Below, one piece after another: positions 51,608-63,409 of a DNA stretch of 64,000 nt. The DNA is from Heterodera schachtii. Lineage: Eukaryota; Nematoda; Chromadorea; Rhabditida; Heteroderidae. Made by a program: the position numbers and the translations under genes. The DNA lies in NCBI GenBank assembly GCA_023374025.1, contig SIJG01000053.1, positions 806,001-870,000 of the forward strand. The letters run 5' to 3'. A model generated the notes under the pieces. That model ran no database searches. It saw only the letters and a program-made list of their open reading frames with translations, and was not told the origin of the DNA. Each line of letters begins with the position of its first letter. Position 1 is the first letter of the stretch.

Positions 51608-52359
51608 TTATTCGCTCTCTCCGGCCATCAATTCCCAAAATTCTGCAAATTAAAGTTGGGTTTTAATTAGGTAATTGTATTCGTTTGATTTTGCTTTTGC
51701 CTTCAAATTCGATTTTGCCCGACCCGTCCTCGTCAATTTCGTCCACCGCCGCGTCCAATTCGTTGTCGCTGAGGTCGGGCGCAATTTCGTGCAAAAGTTC
51801 CTTCAGTGTCTGCGTGGAAATGTATCCGTTGCCCTGAAAAGGGACAAATGATCAAAACAAATCGAAAGGGACAAATGATCAAAGACCGAATGAAAGAATG
51901 ACCTCCTTGTCGAACAGTCTGAACGCCTCTTTCAATTCGTTGCGCAGCGTTTCTTTGTCCACCGAATTTCCCACAGTGAAAACCAACGCACAAAATTCGT
52001 CAAATTCCAATTTGCCCGATCCGTCGGCGTCGAATTTGCGGATCAGTCTAATCACCATTTGATTTTCCATATTTAATCCAAATGAATTCGCAACTTTCTG
52101 AGTGTCTTCTCGTCATAATCCTGCTCCATCGCGTCCAAAATTGAGGCCAATTGTGTGGCCATAATATACCCATTTCGACTTCGGTCGAACATATCGAAGA
52201 ACCGTTGGAATTCTTAAACATTGCCAATTCCCTAATTTACTCTTTTTAACTTTACCCTCAATTTGTTCCTCGTCAATTTCGGCAAGAATTTCTTCAATAT
52301 TTTCTGCCTAAAATTAAACCAAAACCGTTTTTTATACAGTACTTTCCAAACTGTTACCA
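51608..52359 (-). CDS. pat-10: Troponin C (body-wall type)
   Basis: The Ca2+-binding subunit of the thin-filament switch in striated muscle. Six coding exons (ATG alone at 52357-52359, then 52256-52307, 52095-52212, 51903-52047, 51701-51833, 51608-51642) give 161 residues, the length of C. elegans PAT-10. EF-hands: a degenerate first one around FDRSRNGYIMATQL, a canonical second DADGSGKLEFDE (D-D-S-K-E positions filled), a third FDKEGNGYISTQTL which looks weak, and a canonical fourth DEDGSGKIEFEE. The C-terminus FWELMAGESE matches PAT-10 closely. The first coding exon holds only the start codon. The last intron uses a GC donor (GAAG|GCAAAA). Confidence 0.95.
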
Positions 52360-52439
52360 TATTGAAAGAAACTGAAATTTGTTCGAAGAAAATTAAATAA
52401 ATAAATAATTATTTATTTATTTATTGGTAGGACCAAATA

Positions 52440-53230
52440 CAGTGTTCTTTAGAATCTAAAGAAAGAAATTAATTAAGGAAAATGGAAACTTAAAAAATAT
52501 CTTTCGGAAATAATGGCACAAATTTTGGAGAGAAGGCCAACATTTTGCTGACAATTCACCTTTTCTTGCGGTGTTTGCGCAATTGGCCGACCAAAGACAG
52601 AAAAGACACTCCAATGGAGTGGCACTTTTACAATCAGAGGAAGGGAAGAAAAAACGGAGCATTGCCAACGAAGTGAATGATCGGGAAAAGAAAACGGAAG
52701 GGAGGAAGGGGTAAAGAGAGGGAGTGATCGGAAGGAAAAGGAAAAGCCGAGAGGAGAGAGAAAAAAAGGGGGAGTGAGAGGGAATGATCGGAAGAAAAAG
52801 CCAAGGGGAGAGAAAAAAAGGGGGGGGGGAAGGGAAGGAATCGTGGTGAACCGAAGCGAAAAAAGTATGTATGTGCGGAATTTGGAGGGATGGGCCATTT
52901 CAGTCCGAAAAAATAATCCATTAATATTAGCCAAAATAGATTTTTAAACAAATCAAAGTGCAATAAAACCCAAAACAACCTTCCTCCATTCATTCGAAAC
53001 CGTAAAGAGAGGAGGGGTAAAGAGAGAGAATGATCGGAAGGAAAAGGAAAAGCCGAGAGGAGAGAGAAAGAATGATCGGAAGAAAAAGCCAAAATCAAAG
53101 GGAAAAGCCAAAATCAAAGGGAAAAGCCAAATCAAAGGGGGGGGGAGGGAAACCATTGAAAAATGTAACGGTAATGGGAAGGAAAAGCGAAATATATGCA
53201 CAACACAAGAAACAAATATCAAAAAAGTAA
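52440..53230. repeat. Purine-rich degenerate repeats between troponin C and GT31 genes
   Basis: GATCGGAAGGAAAAGGAAAA followed by GCCGAGAGGAGAGAG-type units recur at about 52725-52800 and 53030-53090, then a short AAAGCCAAAATCAAAGGG unit repeats three times at 53083-53137. Two G-runs are at 52813-52821 and 53137-53143. No convincing gene. Confidence 0.6.
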
Positions 53231-53310
53231 CAAAATATTAAAAGAAAAATGACAAAATCCAAGTCAAGGCTTCTGAATGATCACTTTCCCGGAATTCGTT
53301 GTGATTATTA

Positions 53311-54771
53311 TTAGCATTTCACTGTGCGTATTCTTTGGTACGCCCTTTTGTACTCCTCCACATTTTTGAAGTGCCGCGTTCGAATTCCGCTGTACGCCGC
53401 GAACATCAAAGGCACGCCATTCTTACAGTATTCCTTCCGTGGCCAAATCTGAATGCGAGGAGACATAATGCCACAAATTGGAGTTGAATTTTAGTCCTTT
53501 CGATCGCACTTTCTGCTCTCCTCTGAAATGTATTGTTCCGCTGTTAAATCGGAACACCGGCGGTTTGGCGCGTTCGGCCAAAATGCCCGTGTACAGCAAG
53601 TCGTCCATGTTGAAGCCGACCACCTCCGAAGTGTGTGCCATCACTGCTCGAACGGCTTGAGCAGTGCCGAAATAAGTGGCCCCTTGCATATAGTCCGGGA
53701 AAATGTCTCCGGGGAAAGATTTCTTCGAGACGTACCTAAAAGGGAGGAGGAGGGGGAAGAAAGCTCAAATCCAAACACGGCAAAAGTGCCGAAGTTGGCC
53801 TACCATTTGTGGCCACGTCGACGGAATGGGCGCGTTTTGGCCAAAACGACGCCGAAAAAGGCGGCGCCTCCCTTCGCCTCCGCTTGTTTTCTGAACTTTT
53901 TCCCGACCCAAAGTTTCCACCGCCCCAAGTCAACAATTGTGTCGTCATCCGTTTTCATAACAAATTCGGCATTTGGACAGAAATGCATTTGCCATTCGAA
54001 GGCGGCGAACATCAGAAAAATGAAGAAAAGAACGGATGGAAAAGGAGGCAAAGGAAAGCAATTAAATAATTATATGGGAATTTCTAAAATAATTACTAGG
54101 GATGCGATTTTTAGGCAAATGCCTAAAATTTTTGCGCACATAATACGCACAGATAAGCACGAAAAACGCATTTTCCGCTTGGTTTAGGGTGTCTAGGATG
54201 ACTTTTACAATGCCTAACTTTGCCTATTTTGGAGTTTTTTGCCTAAAGTGCCTATTTTAGGGTTTTTGAAAAAATCCTTAACAAAAATGCAATAAAAACG
54301 GAAAATACACCCCTAAGAAATGACCCGAAAAAAAAAATTCAGAAAATACACCCCTAAGAATAGAAAAAAAATTTCAAAAAATTGATCACCGAATTTAATA
54401 TTTTTTTTTTCATGATAAAAATTTTTGGGTAAAAATTTGTCCTTATTCGAAAAAACTTTAAAACAATTGGAATATAAGCAAAATTAAGTTTTTTTGATTA
54501 ATTTTTACGTGATTTACTACCTAAAAACGTTAATAAAAAATTTTATTTGCCTATTTTAGTGCCTATTCGAGGATTTTTGTGCCTATTTAATGCCTATTTT
54601 GCGATTTTTTTCTGCCTTTTTAGGTGCCTATTTCGCGATTTTTTGTGCCTAAAAATCGCATCCCTAATAATTACCCATTTTTAAATTGCCAAATGCTCGC
54701 TCTCTCTTTTTTCTCTCTCTTTCTCTCCGCACTCCCTCTCTCTTCTTTCTCTCTCTTTCTGTTTCTTCTCT

Positions 54772-54802
<31 letters not shown>

Positions 54803-56172
54803 TCTCTATCTATCTCTCTCCCTCTTTTCCCTCTCTCTTTCTCTCTCTTCTCTATCTGTTTCTTCTCTTTCTCTCCTCTCTCTCTTTTTTCTCTCTCTCT
54901 CCGCACTCCCTCTCTCTTCTCTCTCTCTTTCTGTTTCTTTCTTTTCTCCCTCTCTCTTTTTTCTCTCTTTCTCTCCGCACTCCCTCTTTCTTCTCTCTCT
55001 CTTTCTGTTTCTTCTCTTCTCTCCTCTCTCTCTTTTTTCTCTCTCTCTCCGCACTCCCTTCTCTTCTCTCTCTCTTTCTGTTTCTTCTTTCTCTCCTCTC
55101 CTCTCTCTCTCTCTCTATCTATCTATCTCTCTCCTCTCTCTCTCCCTCTTTTCCCTCTCTCTTCTCTCTCTCTCTATCTGTTTCTTCTCTTTCTCCTCTC
55201 TCTCTTTTTTCTCTCTTTTCTCTCCGCACTCCCTCTTTCTTCTATCTCTCTTTCTGTTTCTTCTCTTTCTCCCTCTCTCTCTCTCTATCTATTCTCCTCT
55301 TCTCTCTATCTGTTTCTCTCTTTCTCTCTCTCTCTCTTTTTTCTCTCTTTCTCTCCGCACTCCCTCTTCCTTCTCTCTCTCTTTCTGTTTTCTTCTCTTT
55401 CTCTCCTCTCTCTCTTTTTTTCTCTCTCTCTCCGCACTCCCTCTCTCTTCTCTCTCTCTTTCTGTTTCTTCTCTTTCTCTCCTCTCTCTCTCTCTATCTA
55501 TCTCTCTCCTCTCTCTCTCCCCTCTTTTCCCTCTCTCTTTCTCTCTCCTCTCTCTATCTGTTTCTTCTCTTTCTCTCCTCTCTCTATCTCTCTCCTCTCT
55601 CTCTTTTCTCTCTCTCTCTCCCTCTCTCTCTTTCCCTCTCTCTCTCTTTTCTCCCTTCGTTTTTTTTACCTTCAAGTGCAAATTGCCATAAGTGTCCTCC
55701 AAATCGCACCGTATCAAATCACCGTATTTCCTCTGCTCCGCCTCCAAAAAGGCGTCTTCTTTTTTTTCCGCCCTTTCCTTTCGCTTTTGCTCGCATTTCC
55801 AACAACAAAACGGATGACCACGTCTTTGGGCTGAATTTGAATATTTTCCTAATGGTTCTCCTCCGCCTACTTTGAATTCTTCCTTTTTCCCTCGTGGGGG
55901 CCGACTGAGCCCCAAAGGACAGTCAGATGACCTTCGGGGCCCAGTCGTACCAGTCCCCCCCCCCCCCTACCAACCGCTGTCCGTCCCCAACTCTGTCGGA
56001 TTGCCTCCCGCCGTATCGCTCCGGTGCCATTCCGTCGGCTCATCACCAAAACTGCGCCAAGCACAGGTCGGCCGGCACATGGAAATGCGACGGCACTCGA
56101 AAAAGGCATTTGGATGCGGAAGGGAAGATGAAAGTTGGAGAAATGGACGACGGAAGAAAAAGAGAAAGACAA
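53311..56172 (-). CDS. GT31-family (beta-1,3-galactosyltransferase-like) glycosyltransferase
   Basis: Golgi GT31 enzymes add Gal or GlcNAc in beta-1,3 linkage using UDP-sugar. The N-terminal exon (55955-56172) carries PVLGAVLVMSRRNGTGAIRR and REAIRQSWG, the family R-x-x-I-R-x-x-W motif. The next exon (about 55672-55880) has KYGDLIRCDLEDTYGNLHLK, matching the YGDI-x-x-D-x-x-D-x-Y-x-N-L motif. The next shows AEFVMKTDDDTIVD, the metal-binding DDD, then WYVSKKSFPGDIFPDYMQGA in the DYP-x-x-x-x-G region, then EVVGFNMDDLLYTGILAER (expected EDV). The end is KNVEEYKRAYQRIRTVKC. The E-D-V motif reads as M-D-D. The membrane anchor and true start are unresolved. The long second intron contains a MITE and a CT satellite. 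Confidence 0.8.
54097..54666. mobile_element. hAT-like MITE (570 bp) with 8-bp target duplication
   Basis: Perfect 21-bp terminal inverted repeats TAGGGATGCGATTTTTAGGC(A). The 8-bp duplication ATAATTAC is at 54089-54096 and 54667-54674. Subterminal TGCCTA motifs repeat many times on both sides. No ORF of note. It lies in the second intron of the GT31 gene. Confidence 0.9.
54698..55662. repeat. CT-rich satellite with higher-order units (about 965 bp)
   Basis: Almost pure pyrimidine on the plus strand: (CT)n, CTTT and CCTCT runs with recurrent CTCCGCACTCCCTCT at about 54727, 54899, 54974, 55047, 55222, 55349 and 55431. This shows higher-order units of about 75-175 bp. It lies inside an intron of the GT31 gene. 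On the gene's strand it is GA-rich. Long open frames across it are simple-sequence artefacts. Confidence 0.85.
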
Positions 56173-56317
56173 AGGAGAAGAAGGAGGAAGAGAAGAAGGA
56201 GCGGAAGAAGAAGAAGAAGGAGGAAGAGAAGAAGGAAGAGAAGAAGGAAGAGGAAGAGTAAAACGGGAAGAGAAAAAGGGCCTAAAAAACGACAGGGTTT
56301 TTTGTGTTGCTTATTAT

Positions 56318-56913
56318 TAGAGCCCGGATTTTGCAGCATTTGCTGAAATTTTTTCTTGGGGCGTGCTAATAAGCATGAAAAATGCATTTCTAACTTGGTT
56401 TGAGGCTTCTAGGTTCAACTTTTTTTTTTTGCTGATTTTTGCTTAAATTGGTATTTTCATGCTTAATGCTGAGCATGTAATTTTTGTGCTGAATTTAGCA
56501 TTTAGTGCTTATTTTTGTGCTTAATTGCCATTTTTTGTAAGATATTGACCACCGTCTCCCAGCAATAAAAACGAAAAATACACCCCCTAAGAATCGACCC
56601 TAAAATTTTCAAAAATGCACCCCTATGAAAAGAAAAATTTTCTCAAATCATCCCCAAAAAATTTTTCTTTACAAACTTTTTGGTTTAAAAATGTCAATTT
56701 TGCTAATGAAATATTAGAATTGTCAGTGCGAAAAGAAAAATTGAGAACTTATTGTTAAATGATAAAAATCTTTTGCCTAAAAACCACCAAATTTTATGCT
56801 TTTTTTTTTTTTTTTTTTGCATTTTCATGCTTATTTCGTGCTTAATTTAGTATTTTTTGATGCTGAGTTAAGTGTTTAATTACCATTTTTGGTGCTGAAA
56901 AATCCGGGCTCTA
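56318..56913. mobile_element. hAT-like MITE (596 bp) with 8-bp target duplication
   Basis: Terminal inverted repeats TAGAGCCCGGATTTTGCAGCA and TGCTGAAAAATCCGGGCTCTA (two mismatches). The 8-bp duplication CTTATTAT is at 56310-56317 and 56914-56921. Subterminal TGCT/GCTTA motifs repeat on both sides. Internal ACACCCCTAAGAAT-like sequence is shared with the 54097 MITE. Confidence 0.88.
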
Positions 56914-57199
56914 CTTATTATTTACATATAATAGGGCGTGTAATTATATGGAAATTCATTTTTTTTCTCCAATGTGTAAAGCCTAAAACGCATGAAAAAA
57001 CATTACAAAATTTTCAATATTAATTTCTTTTTAGGTTGTTTTTTTCGAAATTAATAAATTTTAAATTCTATTTTTCTTCTCAAATGGTTTCATTAAATTT
57101 TCAGCCATTTAGAGATTTTTGTTTATAAACCAATTTTTAATGAAATTGAAGATATTTTAGAAAATTTACCCTTTACTTTGGGAAAGAAAACGGATGCCC

Positions 57200-57508
57200 C
57201 TATTTTGTAATTTTATGTCCAAATTTCACTATTTTTGTAATTTTATCTCCAAATTTCACTATTTTTGTAATTTTATCTCCAAATTTCACTATTTTTGTAA
57301 TTTTATCTCCAAATTTCACTATTTTTGTAACTTTATCTCCAAATTTCACTATTTTTGTAATTTTATCTCCAAATTTCACTATTTTTGTAATTTTATCTCC
57401 AAAAAATTTCACTATTTTTGTAACTTTATCTCCAAATTTCACTATTTTTGTAATTTTATGTCCATATTTCACTATTTTTGTTCCCTATTTTATGGCCAAA
57501 TTTCGCAA
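57200..57508 (+). repeat. 30-bp minisatellite, about nine copies
   Basis: Unit ATTTTTGTAATTTTATCTCC plus AAATTTCACT in tandem, with single-base variants (GTAACTTTATC, TATGTCC) and one copy lengthened by three A's. Period is 30, so both strands stay open in frame; the resulting repetitive peptides are not taken as real. The last copy decays at 57480-57508. Confidence 0.85.
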
Positions 57509-59831
57509 TTATTTGTATATTCATATAATTACAAGCCCAAAAGCGTACGGTGTGTGAAGAAAGTTAGTCCGAATGAGAATCAGAAAAGCCAAAAGAAAGA
57601 AGGCGAACAAAATGCAAAAACGGACGCAAAAAGTGTGCAAATTCCTGCAAAAGTACAAAACAATCAAACAATGTTCATCTCCAATTTGGATTTAATATGA
57701 CAAAGGCGCGAATTTTTAGTTACGGAAAATCTCAAAAAAGTTAATTAATTACTAATTAGTAATTATAGGGATGCAAATTATAGGGAAGAAAAATTGCAAA
57801 ATAAAAAAAATATTTTAAAAAACAACAAAATATTTATAAACCCCAAAAGATTGTTTTAGTTATTTTAAAAGGAATTTTTGATATTCCTTTCTTAAAAAAT
57901 GATTTTTAGGAGTACATTTTCAAAAAATTTTTTTTGAATGTTTCATAGATTTCTATAAATTCTCAAAATTTTAAATTTTGAAATAAAAAATATATGAAAA
58001 ATAGCAGAAATTTGGATTTTTGGGCATTTAAAATAATCATCAAAAATTGCAAAATATACGAAATATATAGAAAAATATTAATGTATTTATTAAGTAGAAA
58101 ATCCCTAAATATGTAAATAAAAGTGCCAACTTTTGTTCCCGCTCCGAAACAAAGCATCAAAAAAAACATAGCTGAATGACTAAAAATCCGCGCCCTATTT
58201 AAAGCTCACCAAACGGACTGTCGGATGGCAAAACGCCTCGTCAAATTCGTTTTCCGATTTTCCATACGATGGTAATAAGGTCTGATGGTATTCCTCTTTT
58301 TATTCATCTATATTTTAGGCTTTCCATTCAAAAAGTTATTTTTCGTAGAGAATGTTACGGTCGGCGGTTTTTCGGTTTTTCGTTCGGTTTTAATCGAAAA
58401 CGGTAAAACTTTCGTTGTGCCGCCCCCATTTTTGAAAAAAGATACTAATTTTGATTGGACTCATAAAGTGCAACAGAAAAGAACCTTCACTTAAGTTCGA
58501 ACTGTACAGAATGATAATTTTGCCTACAAGCAAAAATATGCCCTAAAACTTAGAATTTTTTTATATACTTTTTTAAATTTTGAATCATTCTGTGAGACGA
58601 ATCCGGACAATGTGTACCACTACTGATGGACAATTCATCACTAATGGACAATTTTTATTTTTTTACAAATATTATTTTTAATTCGACGAAACTAATTTTA
58701 TTTTCGAAATAAATTTAGCATCTGAATTTGGCATTAAAAATTATTTAAACGAATTGTCCAACCAAAAAAATTTCTAATGCTCTTTAAGAGGAGAATGCCA
58801 AAGTTTTTAATGAGTAAATAAACGAAATAATTATTTTACATATTTCGCACCTTTTTAAGTTGAAATTGAATAGGCAAATGAATGATTCCGATTTTGATTA
58901 TGAAAATGAATGGGAAAGACCTTTCCTTTTGGGTCAATGTTTTGAAATTTATTAAATAAAATCGAAAATTTGGATATTTATGTGAAAATGAATAAATTTA
59001 CTCTGAAAAGGTCGAATAGAAATTTAGCACTGGTTGGAATCGATTCATTGGCCATTAATCACTTTGCATAAAGCGAAAAAATGGGAAAAAAATGATTTGC
59101 ATAAACGGGCGGAGGAAAAAGGAGAAGCGGACGCGTAACCCACGAAGCCACGGGCAAATAATTATTTTGTTTTTTTACTCATTAAAAGTGTTGGCATTTT
59201 TTTTTATCTCGGCACCCGAGCTCATTCTGCAAAAAAGGAAATCTCTTTTCTTAAGAATGATCTTTGGGGGGTTTTTCCTAGAACAGAGAGCCCCAAAACG
59301 CGAGAAATTCTCGAATTTATTTCTTTGGAGGGGGGGGGGGGAATTCCGAAATTTTAAAACATTGCCAGCAACGCCTCCCCATCTATCGCTATTTAAATTT
59401 TGAAAAAAAAAAACCAAATTTTCCCGAAGTTTTTTTTTCTGTAAATTTTCTTACAAATAAAAAGCGATGGAAGTGAAATGCTTTCATAATGTGCTGTGAT
59501 ATAATTGTCGTTTCTGAAGAGACTGATCCTTTTTGCCAATGTCTCTTTTTGTTTGAACAGCTCGTTTTATTCGTCGCTTTTTCCGTTTTTCGCTCATTAG
59601 CCACGATTAAAATTTGAACAATTAATTAATTGTAAATTAAATATATCACAAGGGGTTGGTTATTGGCATTTTTTTTCCCTTTTGGCATCCCTTTCTTTTC
59701 TTCTTAATCCGTCTCTTTTTCTTTTCCCTTTTTCAAATCCCTTCAAATCCCTTAACTCTCATCCATTCGTCGTCGATGAATTTGCTCCTAATTATGTTAA
59801 TTAACAATTGTAATTATTTCTCTTCATTTGC
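57509..59831. other. AT-rich spacer with one possible minus-strand exon
   Basis: Mostly AT-rich. A short minus-strand block at about 58205-58272 (YGKSENEFDEAFCHPTVRL followed by a GTGAGC donor) looks like a real exon but has no recognised partner; it might be a 5' exon of the GT31 gene. A GGGGG-run is at 59326-59341. Otherwise nothing seen. Confidence 0.35.
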
Positions 59832-62800
59832 TCACATGTAATTTCGAATTCCGTCCGGCAGAATTGTGACCACGCGTTTCCCTCTGCCCATCCGTTTTGC
59901 CACTTCCATCGCCGCCCAAACATTGGCGCCGGAAGAACCGCCGCACAGCAATCCCTCCCCGCTGATCAGTCGCCGCGCGGTGCGAAAGGAATTCGCATCA
60001 TTCGTTTTGATCCATTCGTCCACCAAATTGCGATCAGTCGTATACGGCACAAAGTCTTTTTAAGAGCGAAAATGAGCAAAGAATGGCCAATTTACGGGAC
60101 AATTAGCATGAAAAAAGTCAAAGGAACAGACAAAGCTAATTGCCGTAATTATTAGAACGGAATTAGGTTGATTAGATTGAAAAATGGTAAAAACCGGCAA
60201 AACAGCAAAATTTGGCGGAAAAGGGAAGGCATAGGGAAAAATCAGACAAAAAACAGTGGGACAATTGGACACTTGGAAAAATGGCCTTTAATTAACTAAC
60301 TGATTGATCGCATAGACTCCCATTTAGGCCAATAATTGTGAAATTCATAATTATTACCCCGAAAATCCCCCGCTGCCTAACCTCAGATAATTATAAATTT
60401 TTTTGTGGTGCTTATTTGTGCAAAAAATTTCGTGGCACAAATGTTAATGCATCGTTTGAGCTACCGTATCCGATGCCCTCAACTTCGTAGGCGTGCGTTT
60501 GGCGATTTGTCGGATTGGCCAAAATGGAACCCTCGGGATCAATGGCAATGATCTAAAAGGGAATACATAACAGCGAAAGCATTATCAAACTCAAATTAAT
60601 TCATTTAATTATGACTCGCTTTGCAGTTCGGCAGTATTTGTCGTATTTTCTTCGCGATTCCCGTCATTGTTCCGCCGGTGCCGGCGCCGACCACCACGGC
60701 ATCCAATTTGCCATCGCATGCCCAAATGATTTCTTCGGCAGTTCCCTCATAATGGGCGAGTGGGTTCCCATCATTCCTGTACTGAAATTATCCTGTTTTA
60801 ATGTGTCTAATATTTTCCCTTTTGTTGCCTATACTGTATCCCCGTTTACTGTAAGGCATTCGCCCTCCCCTGTGCCATTTCCATCATTTTTCGTTGGTTG
60901 ATACCGTATCCCTATTTGCATTATTTACTGTTCTGCGGGTGTTACCCTCCCCCGTGCCGTGTTTTCCCATCCATCCGTTTCTTTTGCCTGGTCCAAAATG
61001 ACGGCCCCGGGGATTTCCCGCTGCAGCCGCAATGCCACCCCAATGTGACTGTCCGCGTCGGTGTATCCCTTCTCTGACGGCGTCCGCACAATTTGGGCGC
61101 CCAACGCGCGCAGAACGCACTCCTTCTCCCAGCTCATTTTCTCCGGCATCACAATGATACAGCGGTAGCCGCGAATGGCGGCCATCAGTGCCAGGCCAAT
61201 GCCCGTGTTGCCCGAGGTGGGCTCAATGATCGTACTTTGGCCGGCACGGAGAACGCCCTGAGGTAATTCGGACCCATCGGAGCGGACATTCCCAAAAAAT
61301 TGGGGTGCCAACCTTCGCTTCGGCCAATTCGACCATTTTACGCGCAATTCGATCCTTCACCGACCCACCGGCATTTAAAAACTCACATTTGACCACTGAA
61401 GCGATGCTCAATTAGTCAATAATAATTTACTAATTAATAATTATCAAATATATCCCCATTTTGATTATATGCCATTCATTACGAATTTCCGCCTCAATGC
61501 CGTCTTCCCTCGGCAGTCTCTGCAATTTGACCAACGGCGTGCCGCCAATGGCGGCGGAAATGACACCGAAAAGCAATGCTTTGGTCGGAGGGCTTTCAAA
61601 TGAATATTTCGTTTTCCGTTGAATTTCCCCAAATTTCACCTGTACGGCACACTGTGCCAAGGTTCGTTCACTTTTTGAAACTTTTCTTCGCCCGCCTTTT
61701 CCGGGTCATATTTCTCATTGGTAGCGAATGTTTTCTGAGGGTAAATCGGTGTTTCCTGTGTTTGTTTTGGCATAAATCCATTGGCGATCTGAATTTGAAT
61801 AATCCCAAAAGTGCGTTTCGAAGCGATTGCCTCCACTGACCATCCATTCGTCATTCAAATGTTTGTCGAGGTAATTACGCGCTCCATCCGGCAACAGCAG
61901 CACACAGTTCTGACCCTTCTTCAACCCTTTGGCGGCACGGAGTGCGCCAGCGACAATGGCACCTTTTTGGGAAAAAATGATTGAAATTGAGAGGAATTTA
62001 ATTCATCACTAATTAATCAATTAATAAATGACCCGATGAGCTGCCACACAAAATTCCCTCTTTGCTGTGCAATTTCCGTGACATTTGAAATGCTTCATTA
62101 TGGCAAATTTCCACCTAATAAATAATAAAAAAATCAGAAATTTTTGCCAAATACACCTGCTCGTCAACGAATGTTTCCTTGTCCGTCGTTGGCATTTTGC
62201 CAATAAAGTCAATGGCATCCGCAAATTTCGCATCATTCATGTTCACTTCGATCGTCTATAAATCAAAAATTGTTTTCTCAAAGTGCTTCATCGAACTCGG
62301 CAATTGGGCTTCGCCGCTTTGATCTTTTTACAAATGCCGTCCTTTGCTCCGCCGGTGCCTTAATTTGTTTTTCTTTTGCCATTTAAAAATGCCGCTTTAC
62401 CAACTCCGATCACCACCATTTCGACGGCACCGTCCAACGCGTCCAAAATCTCTTCCGCCGTCCCGTCAAAATGGCACATTGCGGTGCCGGCTTCGTTCTG
62501 CAGTATATTTGTTGGAAGATTAATCTCTCTAATTTTTTGGTCCCCAAAACGGACATAATCCAACAGAACGGAATTGGCAATGCCCTGCTGAATTTGCCGT
62601 GCCTTCCTTAGGCACTTTTCTTCGTCGCCCCCCGCGGCGTCGTCCGCCTTTTCAACGCGCGCCCCCAGCGCTCTCTGCGCCAATTCGATTTGCCAATTCG
62701 CCGTCCCCCCGGGCGACACAATGACACAGCGATAGCCGCGGATAGCACATACATAAAAATAGTCACATATATAAAACTTTTGCTGCTCCCTTCGCCTATC

Positions 62801-63409
62801 ATTCGTTTTGACACTTTTCTCTGTGCCATTTTCCCCCTGAAGGAATTTTGGCTAATGCCCGCCACAAACCATCGCCACTCCGATGCCGACATTGCCCGAG
62901 AAAGGCACAACAACGGTCATTCCCGCGCGAAGTCGGCCCACTCTTTCGGCATTTTCGACCAGCCGAAGTGCCGTTCTGTCCTTCACAGAGCCCCCCGGGT
63001 TCAGAAACTCGCATTTGCAATCTTTGAAAGTAATTTAATATTTGGATTTATTTATTTTCTGTTTTTAATCGAATTACAAATGTCGCACTCAATGCCAAAT
63101 TCTGATGGGATTTTGTTCAGTTTTACCTTTAAAAGCATTTTATTTTTATTTCTTTTTTAAATTTCGCTTGGCTTTTCCTTTACCATCGGAGTGTTTCCGA
63201 TCGCTTCCAAAACTGTGCTTAAAATTTTTTGGCGCTTTTTTCTAAAAAGAAGTTCACATAATTAATCTGCTTATTTTGTTAAGTTACGGATATTCAGTGA
63301 ATGGATATCGTCCAAATTCGTCCTCCGCCCCATCGGAATGCCATCGAAATGATTGGCATTTAATTGGTCCTTTTTCCTCATTTTGCTTTACGTCATTTGG
63401 AGAAGCCAT
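59832..63409 (-). CDS. cbs-1: Cystathionine beta-synthase with two tandem PLP-fold modules
   Basis: CBS condenses serine with homocysteine using PLP. Sixteen exons in phase sum to 735 residues. They lie at 63288-63409, 63184-63241, 63078-63126, 62870-63021, 62401-62776, 62297-62358, 62157-62255, 62033-62114, 61841-61962, 61640-61788, 61483-61592, 61313-61395, 60988-61257, 60620-60781, 60465-60552 and 59832-60055. Module 1 (about 40-390): [65 protein letters not shown]. Module 2 (from about 410): [81 protein letters not shown] at the end. Module 2 has all canonical loops and is the likely active one. Heme-binding and Bateman regions are absent, as reported for C. elegans CBS-1. Two introns have GC donors. 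Confidence 0.93.

Noticed and set aside
54624..55834. Long Ser/Leu/Phe-rich open frames of 355-382 codons
   Set aside because: They are translations of a CT simple-sequence satellite inside an intron; both strands and other frames are open as well.
57194..57700. Open frame with repeated SKFHYFCNFI peptide
   Set aside because: It follows a 30-bp minisatellite whose period is a multiple of three, and the opposite strand is open too.
56929..58196. Possible larger transposon with TAGGGCG ends enclosing the minisatellite
   Set aside because: Only 7-8 bp of terminal match and no target-site duplication (flanks differ).
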